From Actinacidiphila acididurans (lineage in GTDB: Bacteria; Actinomycetota; Actinomycetes; Streptomycetales; Streptomycetaceae): a DNA stretch of 64,000 bases. A program made the position numbers and the translations under genes. Position 1 is the first letter of the stretch. Each line of letters begins with the position of its first letter. Under the pieces are notes generated by a model. The model was not told the DNA's origin and ran no database searches. It saw only the letters and a program-made list of their open reading frames with translations. This document shows positions 1 to 8,765 of this stretch, one piece after another. The DNA is taken from contig NZ_JADKYB010000005.1 of the NCBI RefSeq assembly GCF_016918855.1, positions 124,001 through 188,000 on the forward strand, read 5' to 3'.

Positions 1-103
1 GCTTGCTCTCACCGCCCCTGGTGGCTGAGGGCGCCGGCGTCTGGTCCTGACCGGAGGGCCCGGGTTCCCGGGACTCCGTGATCACGTCCGTCTGTGTGGT
101 CAT
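1..103 (-). CDS. Partial CDS, N-terminus only, function not recognised
   Basis: An ATG at 103-101 opens a frame that runs leftward off the window for 34 codons without a stop. The visible part begins MTTQTDVITES and is polar and rich in Pro, Ser, Gly and Thr, like the disordered N-terminal tail of many Streptomyces proteins. An AGGGA lies just upstream of the ATG as a ribosome binding site. The gene diverges from the tRNA and glmU. A perfect palindrome at 159-170 in its presumed promoter suggests control by a dimeric repressor, possibly itself, but no domain is visible. Confidence 0.45.
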   Translation of the reverse strand, partial: MTTQTDVITESREPGPSGQDQTPAPSATRGGESK

Positions 104-158
104 GTCCGTCCCTTGTCGGAAGTGATGGTGGCCCGTCGGGCCGGCTCGTGTCGGAACC

Positions 159-170
159 TACGGATCCGTA
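159..170. promoter_or_regulatory. 12-bp perfect palindrome, candidate operator
   Basis: TACGGATCCGTA is a perfect palindrome about 55 bp upstream of the leftward partial gene and upstream of the rightward tRNA-Gln. Its size and symmetry fit a TetR-family operator. The assignment is inference from shape and position. Confidence 0.4.
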
Positions 171-343
171 AGTATTGCAGTGGCGCACGTCGTGCAACAG
201 GACCGGCAGTGCCGTGGTCCGCCGACCGGTGTTCCCTACCCCGGATCGGCCGGGATCACCGTCGCGGGGAAGGCGTCCGGTACGGCATGATGGGGGCGAC
301 CAGCCCGACCTGGCCCGGCCGTGCGCCGGAATCGTCGAGTTGA

Positions 344-415
344 TCCGCCGTGGTGTAATTGGCAGCACTGGGGCTTTTGGTGCCTTAAGTCCGGGTTCGA
401 GTCCTGGCGGCGGAG
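344..415 (+). tRNA. tRNA-Gln (anticodon UUG)
   Basis: The sequence folds as a cloverleaf. The acceptor stem TCCGCCG (344-350) pairs with CGGCGGA (408-414), with discriminator G415. The D stem is GTGT/GCAC. The anticodon stem is GGGGC/GCCTT around the loop TTTTGGT, which gives anticodon TTG at 377-379. The T arm is CCGGG-TTCGAGT-CCTGG (391-407). The variable loop has four bases. CCA is not encoded, as is common in Streptomyces. It would read CAA, a rare glutamine codon in high-GC genomes. It sits just ahead of glmU on the same strand. Confidence 0.95.
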
Positions 416-611
416 CACGAACGCGGAGTACGGAGCAGAGCACGGAGCACCGTACGTACGTATGCGGTGTACGAACGCGGGGCGCGGGAACGGCCGCTCG
501 ACCGCGGCTGCGGCTGGGGCCCCGCCCGGGGGAACCCGAGCCGGTACGTCGATGGTGGAGCCCCTCGGTAAGCTGCGGATGTCCAGCACCCGAAGCCGAG
601 GAGTCTCCCCC

Positions 612-2075
612 GTGAGCCCGAATCGCCCGGCAGCCGTCGTCATCCTCGCCGCGGGTGAGGGCACGCGCATGAAGTCGGCCACCCCCAAGGTTCTGCACAC
701 CATCTGCGGCCGGTCCCTGGTCGGCCATGTCGTCGCGGCCTCGCGCGCCCTCGAGCCCGACCACCTCGTGGTGGTCGTCGGGCACGCGCGCGAGCAGGTC
801 GCCGACCATCTGCGCACCGTGGACCCCAAGGCGCTGATCGCCGTGCAGCAGGAGCAGCACGGCACCGGTCACGCGGTCCGTACCGCGCTGGAGGAGTTCG
901 CCCGGCAGGGCGTGCTGCTGCCCGACAGCGGCACCGTGGTGGTCACCTACGGCGACACCCCGCTGCTGACCCCCGAGACCCTCACCGAACTGACCGCCGC
1001 GCACCAGGCGGCGGGAAACGCGGTCACCGTCCTGACCGCCGAGGTGCCCGACCCGACCGGCTACGGCCGGATCGTGCGCGGCGCCGACGGCCGGGTGACC
1101 GCCATCGTGGAGCAGAAGGACGCCGACGCGGCCCAGCGGGCGATCACCGAGATCAACTCCGGTGTGTACGCGTACGAGGCGGCGCTGCTCGCGCAGGCGC
1201 TGGCCGAGGTCACCACGGACAACGCCCAGGGCGAGGAGTACCTCACCGACACCCTGGCGATCCTGCGCGCCAAGGGGCACGGCGTGGGCGCGTACACCGC
1301 CGCCGACCACCGCGAGATCGCCGGGGTGAACAACCGGGTGCAGCTCGCGCAGGCGCGCCGGACCCTCAACGAGCGGCTGCTGACCGAGGCCATGCTGGCC
1401 GGCACCACCGTGGTGGACCCCGCGACCACCTGGGTGGACGTCACCGTCACCTTCGCGCCGGACGCGGTGGTGCACCCCAACACGCAGCTGCGCGGCGCCA
1501 CCGCGCTCGCCGAGGGCGCCGAGGTCGGCCCCAACTGCACGCTGACCGACACCTCGGTGGGGGCCGGCGCCAGCGTCTCCAACACCGTCGCCGACCAGGC
1601 CGAGATCGGCCCGCAGGCGACCGTGGGCCCCTTCGCGTACCTGCGGCCGGGCACCCGGCTGGGCACCAAGGCGAAGGCCGGCACGTACGTGGAGATGAAG
1701 AACGCCACGATCGGCGAGGGCACCAAGGTGCCGCACCTGAGCTACGTGGGCGACGCCACCATCGGCGAGTACACCAACATCGGCGCGGCCAGTGTCTTCG
1801 TCAACTACGACGGCGAGACCAAGCACCACACCACGATCGGCAGTTACTGCAAGACCGGCTCGGACAACATGTTCGTCGCACCGGTCGTGGTCGGGGACGG
1901 CGCCTACACGGCGGCCGGTTCGGTGATCACCAAGGACGTACCGGCCGGTTCGCTGGCCGTCGCCCGCGGCCAGCAGCGCAACATCGAGGGCTGGGTCGCC
2001 CGCAAGCGCCCGGGCAGCGCCGCCGCCCAGGCGGCCGAACGCGCGCGGCAGGAGTCCGGGCCGGCCGCGCAGTAG
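612..2075 (+). CDS. glmU: Bifunctional GlmU: GlcNAc-1-P uridyltransferase / GlcN-1-P acetyltransferase
   Basis: GlmU makes UDP-GlcNAc for peptidoglycan: the C-terminal domain acetylates glucosamine-1-phosphate and the N-terminal domain transfers UMP. The 487-residue product has the nucleotidyltransferase signature [11 protein letters not shown] near residue 12. Its C-terminal half (about residue 260 onward) is the hexapeptide-repeat left-handed beta-helix, with runs such as [12 protein letters not shown] and the conserved [16 protein letters not shown] stretch. Length is normal for actinobacterial GlmU. I chose GTG 612 because it places the signature at the usual distance from the N-terminus and has GAGGAG upstream. 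The much longer open frame upstream overlaps the tRNA and is not coding. prs follows on the same strand. Confidence 0.97.
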   Translation: MSPNRPAAVVILAAGEGTRMKSATPKVLHTICGRSLVGHVVAASRALEPDHLVVVVGHAREQVADHLRTVDPKALIAVQQEQHGTGHAVRTALEEFARQGVLLPDSGTVVVTYGDTPLLTPETLTELTAAHQAAGNAVTVLTAEVPDPTGYGRIVRGADGRVTAIVEQKDADAAQRAITEINSGVYAYEAALLAQALAEVTTDNAQGEEYLTDTLAILRAKGHGVGAYTAADHREIAGVNNRVQLAQARRTLNERLLTEAMLAGTTVVDPATTWVDVTVTFAPDAVVHPNTQLRGATALAEGAEVGPNCTLTDTSVGAGASVSNTVADQAEIGPQATVGPFAYLRPGTRLGTKAKAGTYVEMKNATIGEGTKVPHLSYVGDATIGEYTNIGAASVFVNYDGETKHHTTIGSYCKTGSDNMFVAPVVVGDGAYTAAGSVITKDVPAGSLAVARGQQRNIEGWVARKRPGSAAAQAAERARQESGPAAQ

Positions 2076-2329
2076 CCGCTGCGGCGGGCACGGCACGGAC
2101 AACAACAGTCACAGAACACCGGTGCGCCGTCCCACCTGCGGGTGAAGGAGATTCCCACCCGCGGGTGAGGCCTGCGCACGCGCGAGTGAGGGTGGTCTCA
2201 CCACCGCCGCTGAGGTGCACAGGTGCACTGCACGGGGCGTACCGTGTGTGGTGCACACAATTCCGCCAGCACGCCCAACTCGGGGCGTCGCTGTGTCGAA
2301 CACCAGTCGAACACATAGGAGACGGTGCA

Positions 2330-3307
2330 GTGACCGGGATCAAGACGACCGGTGAGAGGAAGCTGATGCTCTTCTCCGGCCGCGCCCACCCCGATCTGGC
2401 GGAGGCGGTGGCGCGAGAACTTGAGGTCGAGCTCACTCCCACCCGGGCCTACGACTTCGCCAACGGTGAGATCTACGTACGGTTCGAGGAGTCCGCGCGC
2501 GGCGCCGACTGCTTCCTCATCCAGAGCCACACCACCCCGATCAACCAGTGGATCATGGAACAGCTCATCATGCTGGACGCCCTCAAGCGGGCCTCCGCGC
2601 GGAGCATCACCGTGATCGTGCCGTTCTACGGATACGCCCGGCAGGACAAGAAGCACCTGGGCCGCGAGCCGATCTCGGCCCGGCTGATGGCCGACCTGTT
2701 CAAGACCGCCGGCGCGGACCGGATCCTGACCGTGGACCTGCACACCGACCAGATCCAGGGCTTCTTCGACGGCCCGGTGGACCACCTGTTCGCGCTGCCG
2801 GTGCTCGCCGACTACGTGGGCGCCAAGGTGGACCGCAACAAGCTCACCGTGGTCTCCCCCGACGCCGGCCGGGTCCGGGTCGCCGACCGCTGGTGCGACC
2901 GGCTCGGCGCGCCGCTGGCCATCGTGCACAAGCGCCGCGACCCCAGCATCGCCAACAAGGTCAAGGTCCACGAGGTGGTCGGCGACGTCAAGGGCCGGGT
3001 CTGCGTGCTGGTGGACGACATGATCGACACCGCCGGCACCATCTGCGCCGCCGCGGACGCGCTGTTCGCCAACGGCGCCGAGGACGTGATCGTCACCGCC
3101 ACGCACGGCGTGCTGTCCGGCCCGGCGGCCGACCGGCTGAAGAACTCCAAGGTCAGCGAGTTCGTGCTCACCGACACCCTGCCCACCCCCGGGCAGACCG
3201 ACCTCGACAAGATCACCGTGCTGTCGATGGCGCCGACCATCGCCAACGCGGTGCGCGAGGTGTTCGAGGACGGTTCGGTGACCAGCCTCTTCGAGGACGC
3301 GCACTGA
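2330..3307 (+). CDS. prs: Ribose-phosphate pyrophosphokinase (PRPP synthetase)
   Basis: The enzyme transfers pyrophosphate from ATP to ribose-5-phosphate, giving PRPP for nucleotide, His and Trp synthesis. The 325-residue product shows the N-terminal LFSGRAHPDLA, the flexible-loop region YGYARQDKK and the PRPP-binding loop VLVDDMIDTAGT near residue 230. Length is typical of class I enzymes. GTG 2330 is preferred because AGGAG lies at 2317-2321. The glmU-prs order is widely conserved in actinobacteria. The gap after glmU (about 250 bp) is long enough for its own promoter, and a strong hairpin follows the stop. Confidence 0.97.
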   Translation: MTGIKTTGERKLMLFSGRAHPDLAEAVARELEVELTPTRAYDFANGEIYVRFEESARGADCFLIQSHTTPINQWIMEQLIMLDALKRASARSITVIVPFYGYARQDKKHLGREPISARLMADLFKTAGADRILTVDLHTDQIQGFFDGPVDHLFALPVLADYVGAKVDRNKLTVVSPDAGRVRVADRWCDRLGAPLAIVHKRRDPSIANKVKVHEVVGDVKGRVCVLVDDMIDTAGTICAAADALFANGAEDVIVTATHGVLSGPAADRLKNSKVSEFVLTDTLPTPGQTDLDKITVLSMAPTIANAVREVFEDGSVTSLFEDAH

Positions 3308-3361
3308 TCCGCCGCCGCGGGCCCGCGCACTGACCCGCGGCGCCCCCGTCCGATCGCCGAC

Positions 3362-3403
3362 CGGCCCCCCGATCCGCCCCCGCCCGGGCGATTCGGGGGG
3401 CCG
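3362..3403 (+). terminator. Hairpin terminator after prs
   Basis: CGGCCCCCCGA (3362-3372) pairs perfectly with TCGGGGGGCCG (3393-3403), an 11-bp GC-rich stem 55 bp past the prs stop. No U-tract follows, which is usual for Streptomyces terminators. The rest of the 3308-3685 gap holds nothing recognisable except the presumed rplY promoter and leader. Confidence 0.7.
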
Positions 3404-3685
3404 TTCCGCTTCCGCGGGCCGCCGCTCGGTTTACGGTGCCGGTCCGCCGTGCGGGGCAGGTACGGGACAGGTACGGGCCCGGTTTGGGTACGCGGCCGGG
3501 CGCCGGTTACGCTGTCGGGGTTGCTCGGCGAGGGAGGCCCCTGCCGGACGACCCGCGGCAGGTAATGGCGGCGGGCCGGGCGGAAGGGGGCGACTCCGTT
3601 ATCGACGCGCTCCTCGTTGTGCGGGACCAGCCCGTCGTGGGCCGGGCGACATTCACCGTACGTCCCTCACGAGGAGTCGAGCATC

Positions 3686-4294
3686 ATGGCCGAGGTCAAG
3701 ATCCCCGCCGAGCCGCGCACCGAGTTCGGCAAGGGCGCCGCCCGCCGCATCCGCCGCACCGACCGGGTGCCCGCCGTCATCTACGGTCACGGCGCCGAGC
3801 CCAAGCATGTGTCCGTGCCCGGCCACGAGCTGCTGCTCGCGCTGCGCACCCCCAACGTGCTGATCTCCCTGGAGATCGACGGCACGTCCGAGCTGGTCAT
3901 CCCCAAGGCGGTGCAGCGCGACCCGCTGAAGGGCTTCCTGGAGCACGTCGACCTGCTGGCCGTCAAGCGCGGCGAGAAGGTCACCGTCGAGGTGCCGGTC
4001 GTCACCGAGGGCGAGCTGGCCCCGGGCGGCAACCTGCTGGAGCACGTGCTCAACGCGCTGCCGGTCGAGGCCGAGGCGACCCACATCCCCGAGTCCGTGA
4101 GCGTGTCCGTGGAGGGCCTGGAGGCCGGTGCCTCCATCCTGGCCAAGGACGTGGCGCTGCCGCGCGGCACCACCCTGGCCGTCGAGGAGGACGCCGTGGT
4201 GCTCCAGGTCGTCGCCGCCCAGGCCGAGGCCGCGCCGGAGGGCGAGGAGGCCGCCGAGGCCGAGGAAGCCGCGGAAGCCGCCACCGAGGCCTGA
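3686..4294 (+). CDS. rplY: 50S ribosomal protein L25 / general stress protein Ctc
   Basis: L25 binds 5S rRNA in the large subunit; the long CTC form has an extra C-terminal beta domain. The 202-residue product starts [20 protein letters not shown], a typical L25 N-terminus, continues with the 5S-binding beta-barrel to about residue 95, then a second domain. It ends in an Ala/Glu-rich acidic tail of about 25 residues. GAGGAG at 3671-3676 selects ATG 3686. It lies between prs and pth, as in other Streptomyces. Confidence 0.96.
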   Translation: MAEVKIPAEPRTEFGKGAARRIRRTDRVPAVIYGHGAEPKHVSVPGHELLLALRTPNVLISLEIDGTSELVIPKAVQRDPLKGFLEHVDLLAVKRGEKVTVEVPVVTEGELAPGGNLLEHVLNALPVEAEATHIPESVSVSVEGLEAGASILAKDVALPRGTTLAVEEDAVVLQVVAAQAEAAPEGEEAAEAEEAAEAATEA

Positions 4295-4318
4295 GCCGGA
4301 CCCCGAGTACGGACGTAC

Positions 4319-4352
4319 GGGCGCGGCCGGGACCTCGGTTCCGGCCGCGCCC
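4319..4352 (+). terminator. Hairpin between rplY and pth
   Basis: GGGCGCGGCCGG (4319-4330) and CCGGCCGCGCCC (4341-4352) form a perfect 12-bp stem with a 10-base loop, 25 bp past the rplY stop. It probably ends or attenuates rplY transcription before pth. Confidence 0.65.
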
Positions 4353-4452
4353 GCGGCAACCGCCGGCCGCACACCCCGCCCCTGAAGCACCCGGCCCCCC
4401 GAAGCACCCCCCGACACCGCCCCGGCACACCCCGACGAGCAGGGAGACCTGG

Positions 4453-5046
4453 ATGACCGACACCGCAGGGCCCTGGCTGGTGGCCGGCCTGGGCAACCCC
4501 GGGCCGGAGTACGCGCGCAACCGCCACAACATCGGCTTCATGGTGGCCGACCTGCTCGCCGAGCGGATGGGCGGCACCTTCAAGCGCGACCGGCGGGCCC
4601 AGGCACAGGTCGTCGAGGGGCGGATCGGCCCGCCCGGACCCGGCAGCCACCGGGTGGTGCTGGTCAAGCCGCAGTCGTTCATGAACGTCTCCGGCGGCCC
4701 GGTCACCGCGCTCAAGGACTTCCACAAGGTGCCGCTGGAGCGGCTGATCGTGGTCCACGACGAACTGGACATCGACTACGCCACGCTGCGGCTCAAGCTC
4801 GGCGGCGGCGACAACGGGCACAACGGGCTGAAGTCCATCACCAAGTCGCTCGGCCCGGGCTACCTGCGGGTGCGGGCCGGGATCGGCCGCCCGCCCGGCC
4901 GGATGGACGTGGCCGCCTTCGTGCTCAAGGACTTCTCGGCCACGGAACGCAAGGACCTGGACTGGTTCGTGGACCGGGCCGCCGACGCGGTGGAGGCGCT
5001 GATCACCGACGGCCTGGAGCGCGCCCAGAGCACCTACAACAGCTGA
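4453..5046 (+). CDS. pth: Peptidyl-tRNA hydrolase
   Basis: Pth cleaves peptidyl-tRNAs released by abortive translation, recycling tRNA. The 197-residue product has the full bacterial Pth set: [22 protein letters not shown] (substrate Asn and catalytic His in the NRHN region), [19 protein letters not shown] and [15 protein letters not shown] 4453 follows a GGGAGA ribosome binding site. Length and motifs are fully normal. Confidence 0.97.
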   Translation: MTDTAGPWLVAGLGNPGPEYARNRHNIGFMVADLLAERMGGTFKRDRRAQAQVVEGRIGPPGPGSHRVVLVKPQSFMNVSGGPVTALKDFHKVPLERLIVVHDELDIDYATLRLKLGGGDNGHNGLKSITKSLGPGYLRVRAGIGRPPGRMDVAAFVLKDFSATERKDLDWFVDRAADAVEALITDGLERAQSTYNS

Positions 5047-5147
5047 CCGGGCACGTACAACAGCTGACCGAGGACGTACGGCGGCTGACCGGGCGGCTCG
5101 TGCGCGGAAGTTGACCGCATGGTGCACGATGCCCAAAGATCACCCGC

Positions 5148-5624
5148 ATGGGTGAACGGAACGCCGGGGCGTGGCTGGTGAACGCGCTCCGCGCGCTGGG
5201 TCTGACGCTGCTCACGCTGCTGATCCTGGTGTCCGCGGGCTGGGAGTCGTGGAAGACCGCGCACTACGTGATGCTCACCAAGGGCCGCGAGCGCGGCACC
5301 GTGACACTGATGAACTGTGCCGACTCCACCTGCACCGGCCCCTTCGCGCCGTCCGGCGGCGCCGGCACCGCTCGCACACAGGTCACCGTAAGCCTCCCGG
5401 TACGGCACAAGGTGGGCGACCAGGTGCCGGTGGTGATGAAGCCGGGCACGGACACCGCGATCCGCTCCGGCTGGGGCGGCATGATCTTCTCCTGGGTGCC
5501 GCTGGGCGGTGCCTTCCTGCTCGCCGCGATCGTGGTCGGCGGCGGCCTGCGGATGGCCCGCACCGCGTGGAGCCTCGGCGCGGCGGGCGTGGCGGTGCTG
5601 CTCGGGGCCTTCCTGACACTGTGA
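5148..5624 (+). CDS. Small membrane protein, unknown function
   Basis: The 158-residue product has one hydrophobic segment near residues 11-28 and a hydrophobic C-terminal third (about 108-158, probably two helices). Between them is a soluble stretch with a CADSTCTGPF pair of cysteines that could form an extracytoplasmic disulfide, followed by TVSLPVRHKVGDQVPVVMKPG, which looks like an SH3-like or OB-like beta segment. The topology resembles DUF3592-type proteins, but I do not claim the family. It stands alone between pth and the convergent VOC gene. Confidence 0.7.
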   Translation: MGERNAGAWLVNALRALGLTLLTLLILVSAGWESWKTAHYVMLTKGRERGTVTLMNCADSTCTGPFAPSGGAGTARTQVTVSLPVRHKVGDQVPVVMKPGTDTAIRSGWGGMIFSWVPLGGAFLLAAIVVGGGLRMARTAWSLGAAGVAVLLGAFLTL

Positions 5625-5703
5625 CGCGGCAGGGGGCCGTACGGCCTGCGCACGGCCCCGCGTACCCGCGTCGTCCCGTGCCCGCGTCGGCGCGTGAACC
5701 GCG

Positions 5704-6075
5704 TCAGCCGCGTACGGCGAGCGGTTCCAGGAACTCCAGCCGGTTGCCCACCGGGTCCTGCGAGTAGAACCGCTCGTGGCCGGGCAGGTCGTAGTCCCAG
5801 ACCACCGGGGCGCCGTGCGCCTGGAGCTGCTTGGCGAAGGCGTGGATGCCGGTGACGCGCAGCCCCGGGTGGGCCTTGCGGGCCGGGCGGAAGTCCTCCT
5901 CCATGCCGAGGTGGACCGCCGCGCCGCCGGCCGCGAACCAGCAGCCTCCGCGCGCGGCGAGCACAGGCGGCTTGGTCAGCTCGGTCATCCCGAGCACCCC
6001 GACGTAGTAGGCGCGCAGCTCGTCCTCGCTTCCGGGCGGCGCGGCGAGCTGGACGTGGTCGACGGCGGTGATCAT
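5704..6075 (-). CDS. VOC-superfamily (glyoxalase-like) protein
   Basis: The 123-residue product begins MITAVDHVQLAAPPGSED, the typical first strand and metal His of a vicinal-oxygen-chelate fold. It ends FYSQDPVGNRLEFLEP, with the usual C-terminal metal Glu. Members include glyoxalases, dioxygenases and resistance proteins; the substrate cannot be told. Its ATG (6075-6073) overlaps the tam stop by 4 bp, so the two are translationally coupled. Confidence 0.85.
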   Translation of the reverse strand: MITAVDHVQLAAPPGSEDELRAYYVGVLGMTELTKPPVLAARGGCWFAAGGAAVHLGMEEDFRPARKAHPGLRVTGIHAFAKQLQAHGAPVVWDYDLPGHERFYSQDPVGNRLEFLEPLAVRG

Positions 6076-6983
6076 GCGTGCGGCCCCTCGGTGGACGTGG
6101 TGGACGTGGTCGACGTGGTCGACGTTGCGGTCGCCTCGGTACGAGCGGCCGGGTCGGTTGTCGGCTCCGCGGCGGTGCGGGCCACCGCGAAGATCCGCCG
6201 GAAGGGGAAGACCGTACCGTGCGGGCCGGGCGGGTACGCCTTGCGCAACAGGTCGCGGTACTGCGCGACGAACTCCCGCGCCCCCTCCGGGTCGTCCTCG
6301 AGCGCGGTGAGCACCGGCCGCAGCGCGGTGCCCTTGGTCCAGTCGAGCACCGCGTCCTCGCCCTGGAGGAGCTGGACGTAGGTGGTCTCCCACACGTCCA
6401 CCACCTCGCAACCCAGTCCGGTCAGCCGTTCCAGGTAGTCCGAGGGGCTGAGGACGTACACGTACCGGCGGCCGTGACCGCCGAGCCGGGAGCGCCACTG
6501 CGGGGCGTCGCACAGCTCGTCGAGCAGCGCGTGGCTGGGGGCCTGGAAGTTCCCGGGCACCTGGAAGGCGAGGGTGCCGCCGGGGGTCAGGCCGGCCAGC
6601 CACGCCGGGAAGCGGTCGGCGTGCCCGGGCACCCACTGCAGCGCGGCGTTGGAGACGATCAGGTCGTACGGCTCGTCCGGGACCCACTGGGACGCGTCGG
6701 CCCGGCGGAAGTCCAGGGAGCCGCCGCCCGGGGTGGGGCCGGCGTACGGGGCGGCGGAGCGCAGCATCTGCGGCGAGGAGTCGTAACCGGTCATCCGGGC
6801 GCCGGGCCAGCGGCCGGCGAGCAGCGCGGTGACGTTGCCGGGCCCGCAGCCCATGTCGGCGATCCGCGGGGACCCGCCCCCGGGCAGCTCGGTGATCCGG
6901 CTGAGCAGATCGAGGAACGGACGGGTGCGGTGGGTGGCGTGGCGAAGATATTGCTGCGGGTCCCATGTGGGCACTGCTTGCAT
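6072..6983 (-). CDS. tam: Trans-aconitate 2-methyltransferase (Tam-type SAM methyltransferase)
   Basis: Tam enzymes methylate trans-aconitate, an inhibitory by-product of the TCA cycle, using SAM. The 303-residue product has WDPQQYLRHATHRTRPFLDLLSRI at the N-terminus, a feature of the Tam family, and SAM motif I as IADMGCGPGNVTALLA near residue 45. An AGGGAG site precedes ATG 6983. The C-terminus ends in a Thr/Ser run encoded by four tandem 9-bp repeats of the GTSGACGTG type (about 6088-6125), a slippage-prone tail outside the family core. Divergent from marR across a shared operator region. Confidence 0.85.
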   Translation of the reverse strand: MQAVPTWDPQQYLRHATHRTRPFLDLLSRITELPGGGSPRIADMGCGPGNVTALLAGRWPGARMTGYDSSPQMLRSAAPYAGPTPGGGSLDFRRADASQWVPDEPYDLIVSNAALQWVPGHADRFPAWLAGLTPGGTLAFQVPGNFQAPSHALLDELCDAPQWRSRLGGHGRRYVYVLSPSDYLERLTGLGCEVVDVWETTYVQLLQGEDAVLDWTKGTALRPVLTALEDDPEGAREFVAQYRDLLRKAYPPGPHGTVFPFRRIFAVARTAAEPTTDPAARTEATATSTTSTTSTTSTEGPHA

Positions 6984-7126
6984 GGTTCGTACTCCCTGGG
7001 GATGTCACGGAGCCCTTGCCGAACGAGGCGGACATGCCGGCCGTACGGAACGTGTCCAACGAGCCGGACGCGCCGAAGCGGAAGGCAACGTTCTGCCTCT
7101 TGCCGTTCCAGGCTCCTCCCCATATA

Positions 7127-7140
7127 TCTTGATGTCAAGA
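7127..7140. promoter_or_regulatory. MarR-type operator
   Basis: TCTTGATGTCAAGA is an inverted repeat (TCTTGA-2-TCAAGA) in the tam/marR divergent intergenic region, 36 bp upstream of the marR start. The TTGA-N2-TCAA core is typical of sites bound by MarR-family dimers. It probably lets the MarR protein control itself and tam-VOC. Confidence 0.75.
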
Positions 7141-7175
7141 GACTTCATATCGACAGACCTACTACACTGATCGGC

Positions 7176-7673
7176 ATGGAGGACGAGGTCGATCGGCTGG
7201 TCGCTGCTTGGCGCCGGGAGCGCCCCGACCTCGACGTCGAGCCGCTGGAAGTGCTCAGCCGGGTCAGCAGGCTCGCCCGGCATCTGGACCGGGCCCGGCG
7301 GCTGGCGTTCGCGGAGCACAGCCTGGAGCCGTGGGAGTTCGACGTGCTCACATCGCTGCGGCGGGCGGGCGCGCCGTATCAGCTCTCGCCCGGGCAACTG
7401 CTCACCCAGACCCTGGTGACGTCCGGGACCATGACCAACCGGATCGACCGGCTGGCGCAGAAGGGGCTGGTCGAGCGGCTGCCCGACCCCACCGACCGGC
7501 GCGGGGTGCTGGTCCGGCTCACCCCCGAGGGGCAGGACCGGGCCGACGAGGCACTGGCCGGGCTGCTCGCCCAGGAACGTGCCATCCTGGGCGAGCTGAC
7601 CGACCGGCAGCGGGCCGAACTGGCCTCGCTGCTACGACAGTTGACCGCGCCGTTCGACAACGTCCCCGGCTGA
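7176..7673 (+). CDS. MarR-family transcriptional regulator
   Basis: The 165-residue product has the MarR layout: N-terminal dimer helix, then a winged helix (about residues 55-120) with LLTQTLVTSGTMTNRIDRLAQKGLVERLPDPTDRRGVLVRLTPEG. The DRRGVLV wing is the family signature. It is divergent from tam, with the operator at 7127-7140 between them. Its last 42 bp overlap the 3' end of the convergent LuxR-type gene. The ligand is unknown. Confidence 0.93.
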   Translation: MEDEVDRLVAAWRRERPDLDVEPLEVLSRVSRLARHLDRARRLAFAEHSLEPWEFDVLTSLRRAGAPYQLSPGQLLTQTLVTSGTMTNRIDRLAQKGLVERLPDPTDRRGVLVRLTPEGQDRADEALAGLLAQERAILGELTDRQRAELASLLRQLTAPFDNVPG

Positions 7674-8435
7674 CGGCACCAGCTCCACCGGTCCCACCCC
7701 GGCCCGGCGGGCCAGCGCGACCGCGGCGAGCGTGGAGTGCACCCCGAGCTTGCCCAGCACGTTCTGCATGTGCGTGCGCACGGTGTGCGGGGACAGGAAC
7801 AAACGTTCCGCCACCGCCTTGCGGCCCAGGCCCGCGACCATGCAGCGCAGCACTTCCTGCTCGCGCGGGGTCAGCGACTCCACCAGGCGCTCGCTCTCGG
7901 TGCGGTGCCGGCGGGCGGCGGTCAGCTCCCGCAGCACCCCGGTCAGCAGTGCCGGCGGCAGGTGGGTCTCGTCCCGCAGCACCCCGCGGACCACCGCGAG
8001 CAGCCGGGACAGCGAGCAGTCCTTGGCCACCCAGCCGCTGGCACCGGCCTGGAGCGCGCGGGCCGCGCGGGTCGGGTCGTCGCGCTCGGCGAGTACGACC
8101 GTGCGGGTCGTCGGATACTGCGCGCGCACCCGCTCCACCAGCGCCAGCCCGTCCAGGACGGGGTCGCGCGGCTCGGGCGAGCGCTGCTGCTCCGTCAGCG
8201 GCGGTACCGCCTGGAGCGTCTGCGGCCGGGGCCCGGAGCCCAGGTCCGCGTCCACCAGCACGACGTCGTAACGGCGGTTGTCGACTGCTGCCCGGTCGAG
8301 GCAGCGCTGCGCGGCCGGGCCGCTGCCGGCCGCCGAGACGTCGACGTCGGGCTCCGCCGCGAGAGCGGCGGCGAGCGACTCGGCGAAGATGCGGTGGTCA
8401 TCGACGACGAGAACGCGGATTCGTCCCACGGACAC
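7632..8435 (-). CDS. LuxR/NarL-type response regulator, orphan
   Basis: The 267-residue product has a receiver domain with VLVVDDHRIFAES near the N-terminus, a candidate phospho-Asp in VVLVDADLG and the conserved Lys in WVAKDCS. A C-terminal LuxR helix-turn-helix follows: LTPREQEVLRCMVAGLGRKAVAERLFLSPHTVRTHMQNVLGKLGV. No sensor kinase gene is adjacent. Between phospho-Asp and the next helix there is an insertion with Pro and Gln. GTG 8435 or the in-frame GTG at 8429 is the likely start, with CGGGAG just upstream. The C-terminal 42 bp overlap marR tail to tail. Confidence 0.9.
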   Translation of the reverse strand: MSVGRIRVLVVDDHRIFAESLAAALAAEPDVDVSAAGSGPAAQRCLDRAAVDNRRYDVVLVDADLGSGPRPQTLQAVPPLTEQQRSPEPRDPVLDGLALVERVRAQYPTTRTVVLAERDDPTRAARALQAGASGWVAKDCSLSRLLAVVRGVLRDETHLPPALLTGVLRELTAARRHRTESERLVESLTPREQEVLRCMVAGLGRKAVAERLFLSPHTVRTHMQNVLGKLGVHSTLAAVALARRAGVGPVELVPSAGDVVERRGQLS

Positions 8436-8632
8436 CACTCCCGGTGGTTGACCCACTCCCCCTGGGGCGACCTTCGCTTGGAGCCCGGCACCCGGTGTTC
8501 GGGACCGCCGTCCCTCGCACCGGGTGCCGGACCCCGCGCGTCTCGCCCCCTGATGAGCGCCGGCCCCCACCGGCGCTGTGGTGAAAAGCGTAGGGGTTCC
8601 CAACGGGGTTGGCGCCGTGTTGGCGGAAGTTT

Positions 8633-8691
8633 CCTCCTGCCGCGCGCAATTGCTTCGCGCAGGAGAGCGCGTTGCCGTGCGCGCGGCAATT
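8633..8691. other. Inverted-repeat segment between galK and the LuxR-type gene
   Basis: The 330-bp gap 8436-8765 holds an imperfect hairpin (CTCCTG...CAGGAG with GCGCG/CGCGC inside, about 8633-8672) and two copies of the palindrome GCAATTGC (8644-8651 and 8684-8691) 40 bp apart. It lies downstream of galK and upstream of the regulator gene, so it may be the gal terminator, a regulator site, or both. Confidence 0.4.
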
Positions 8692-8765
8692 GCGTACCCG
8701 CCGGCGTGGCCGGTCGTCGCCGTGCCGCGGCCCGGGTCAGCGGACCGGCGGCACTCCGCCTCCGG

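Noticed and set aside
9-2105. 698-residue minus-strand frame opposite glmU
   Set aside because: It covers the tRNA and the whole of glmU in antisense; no domain visible.
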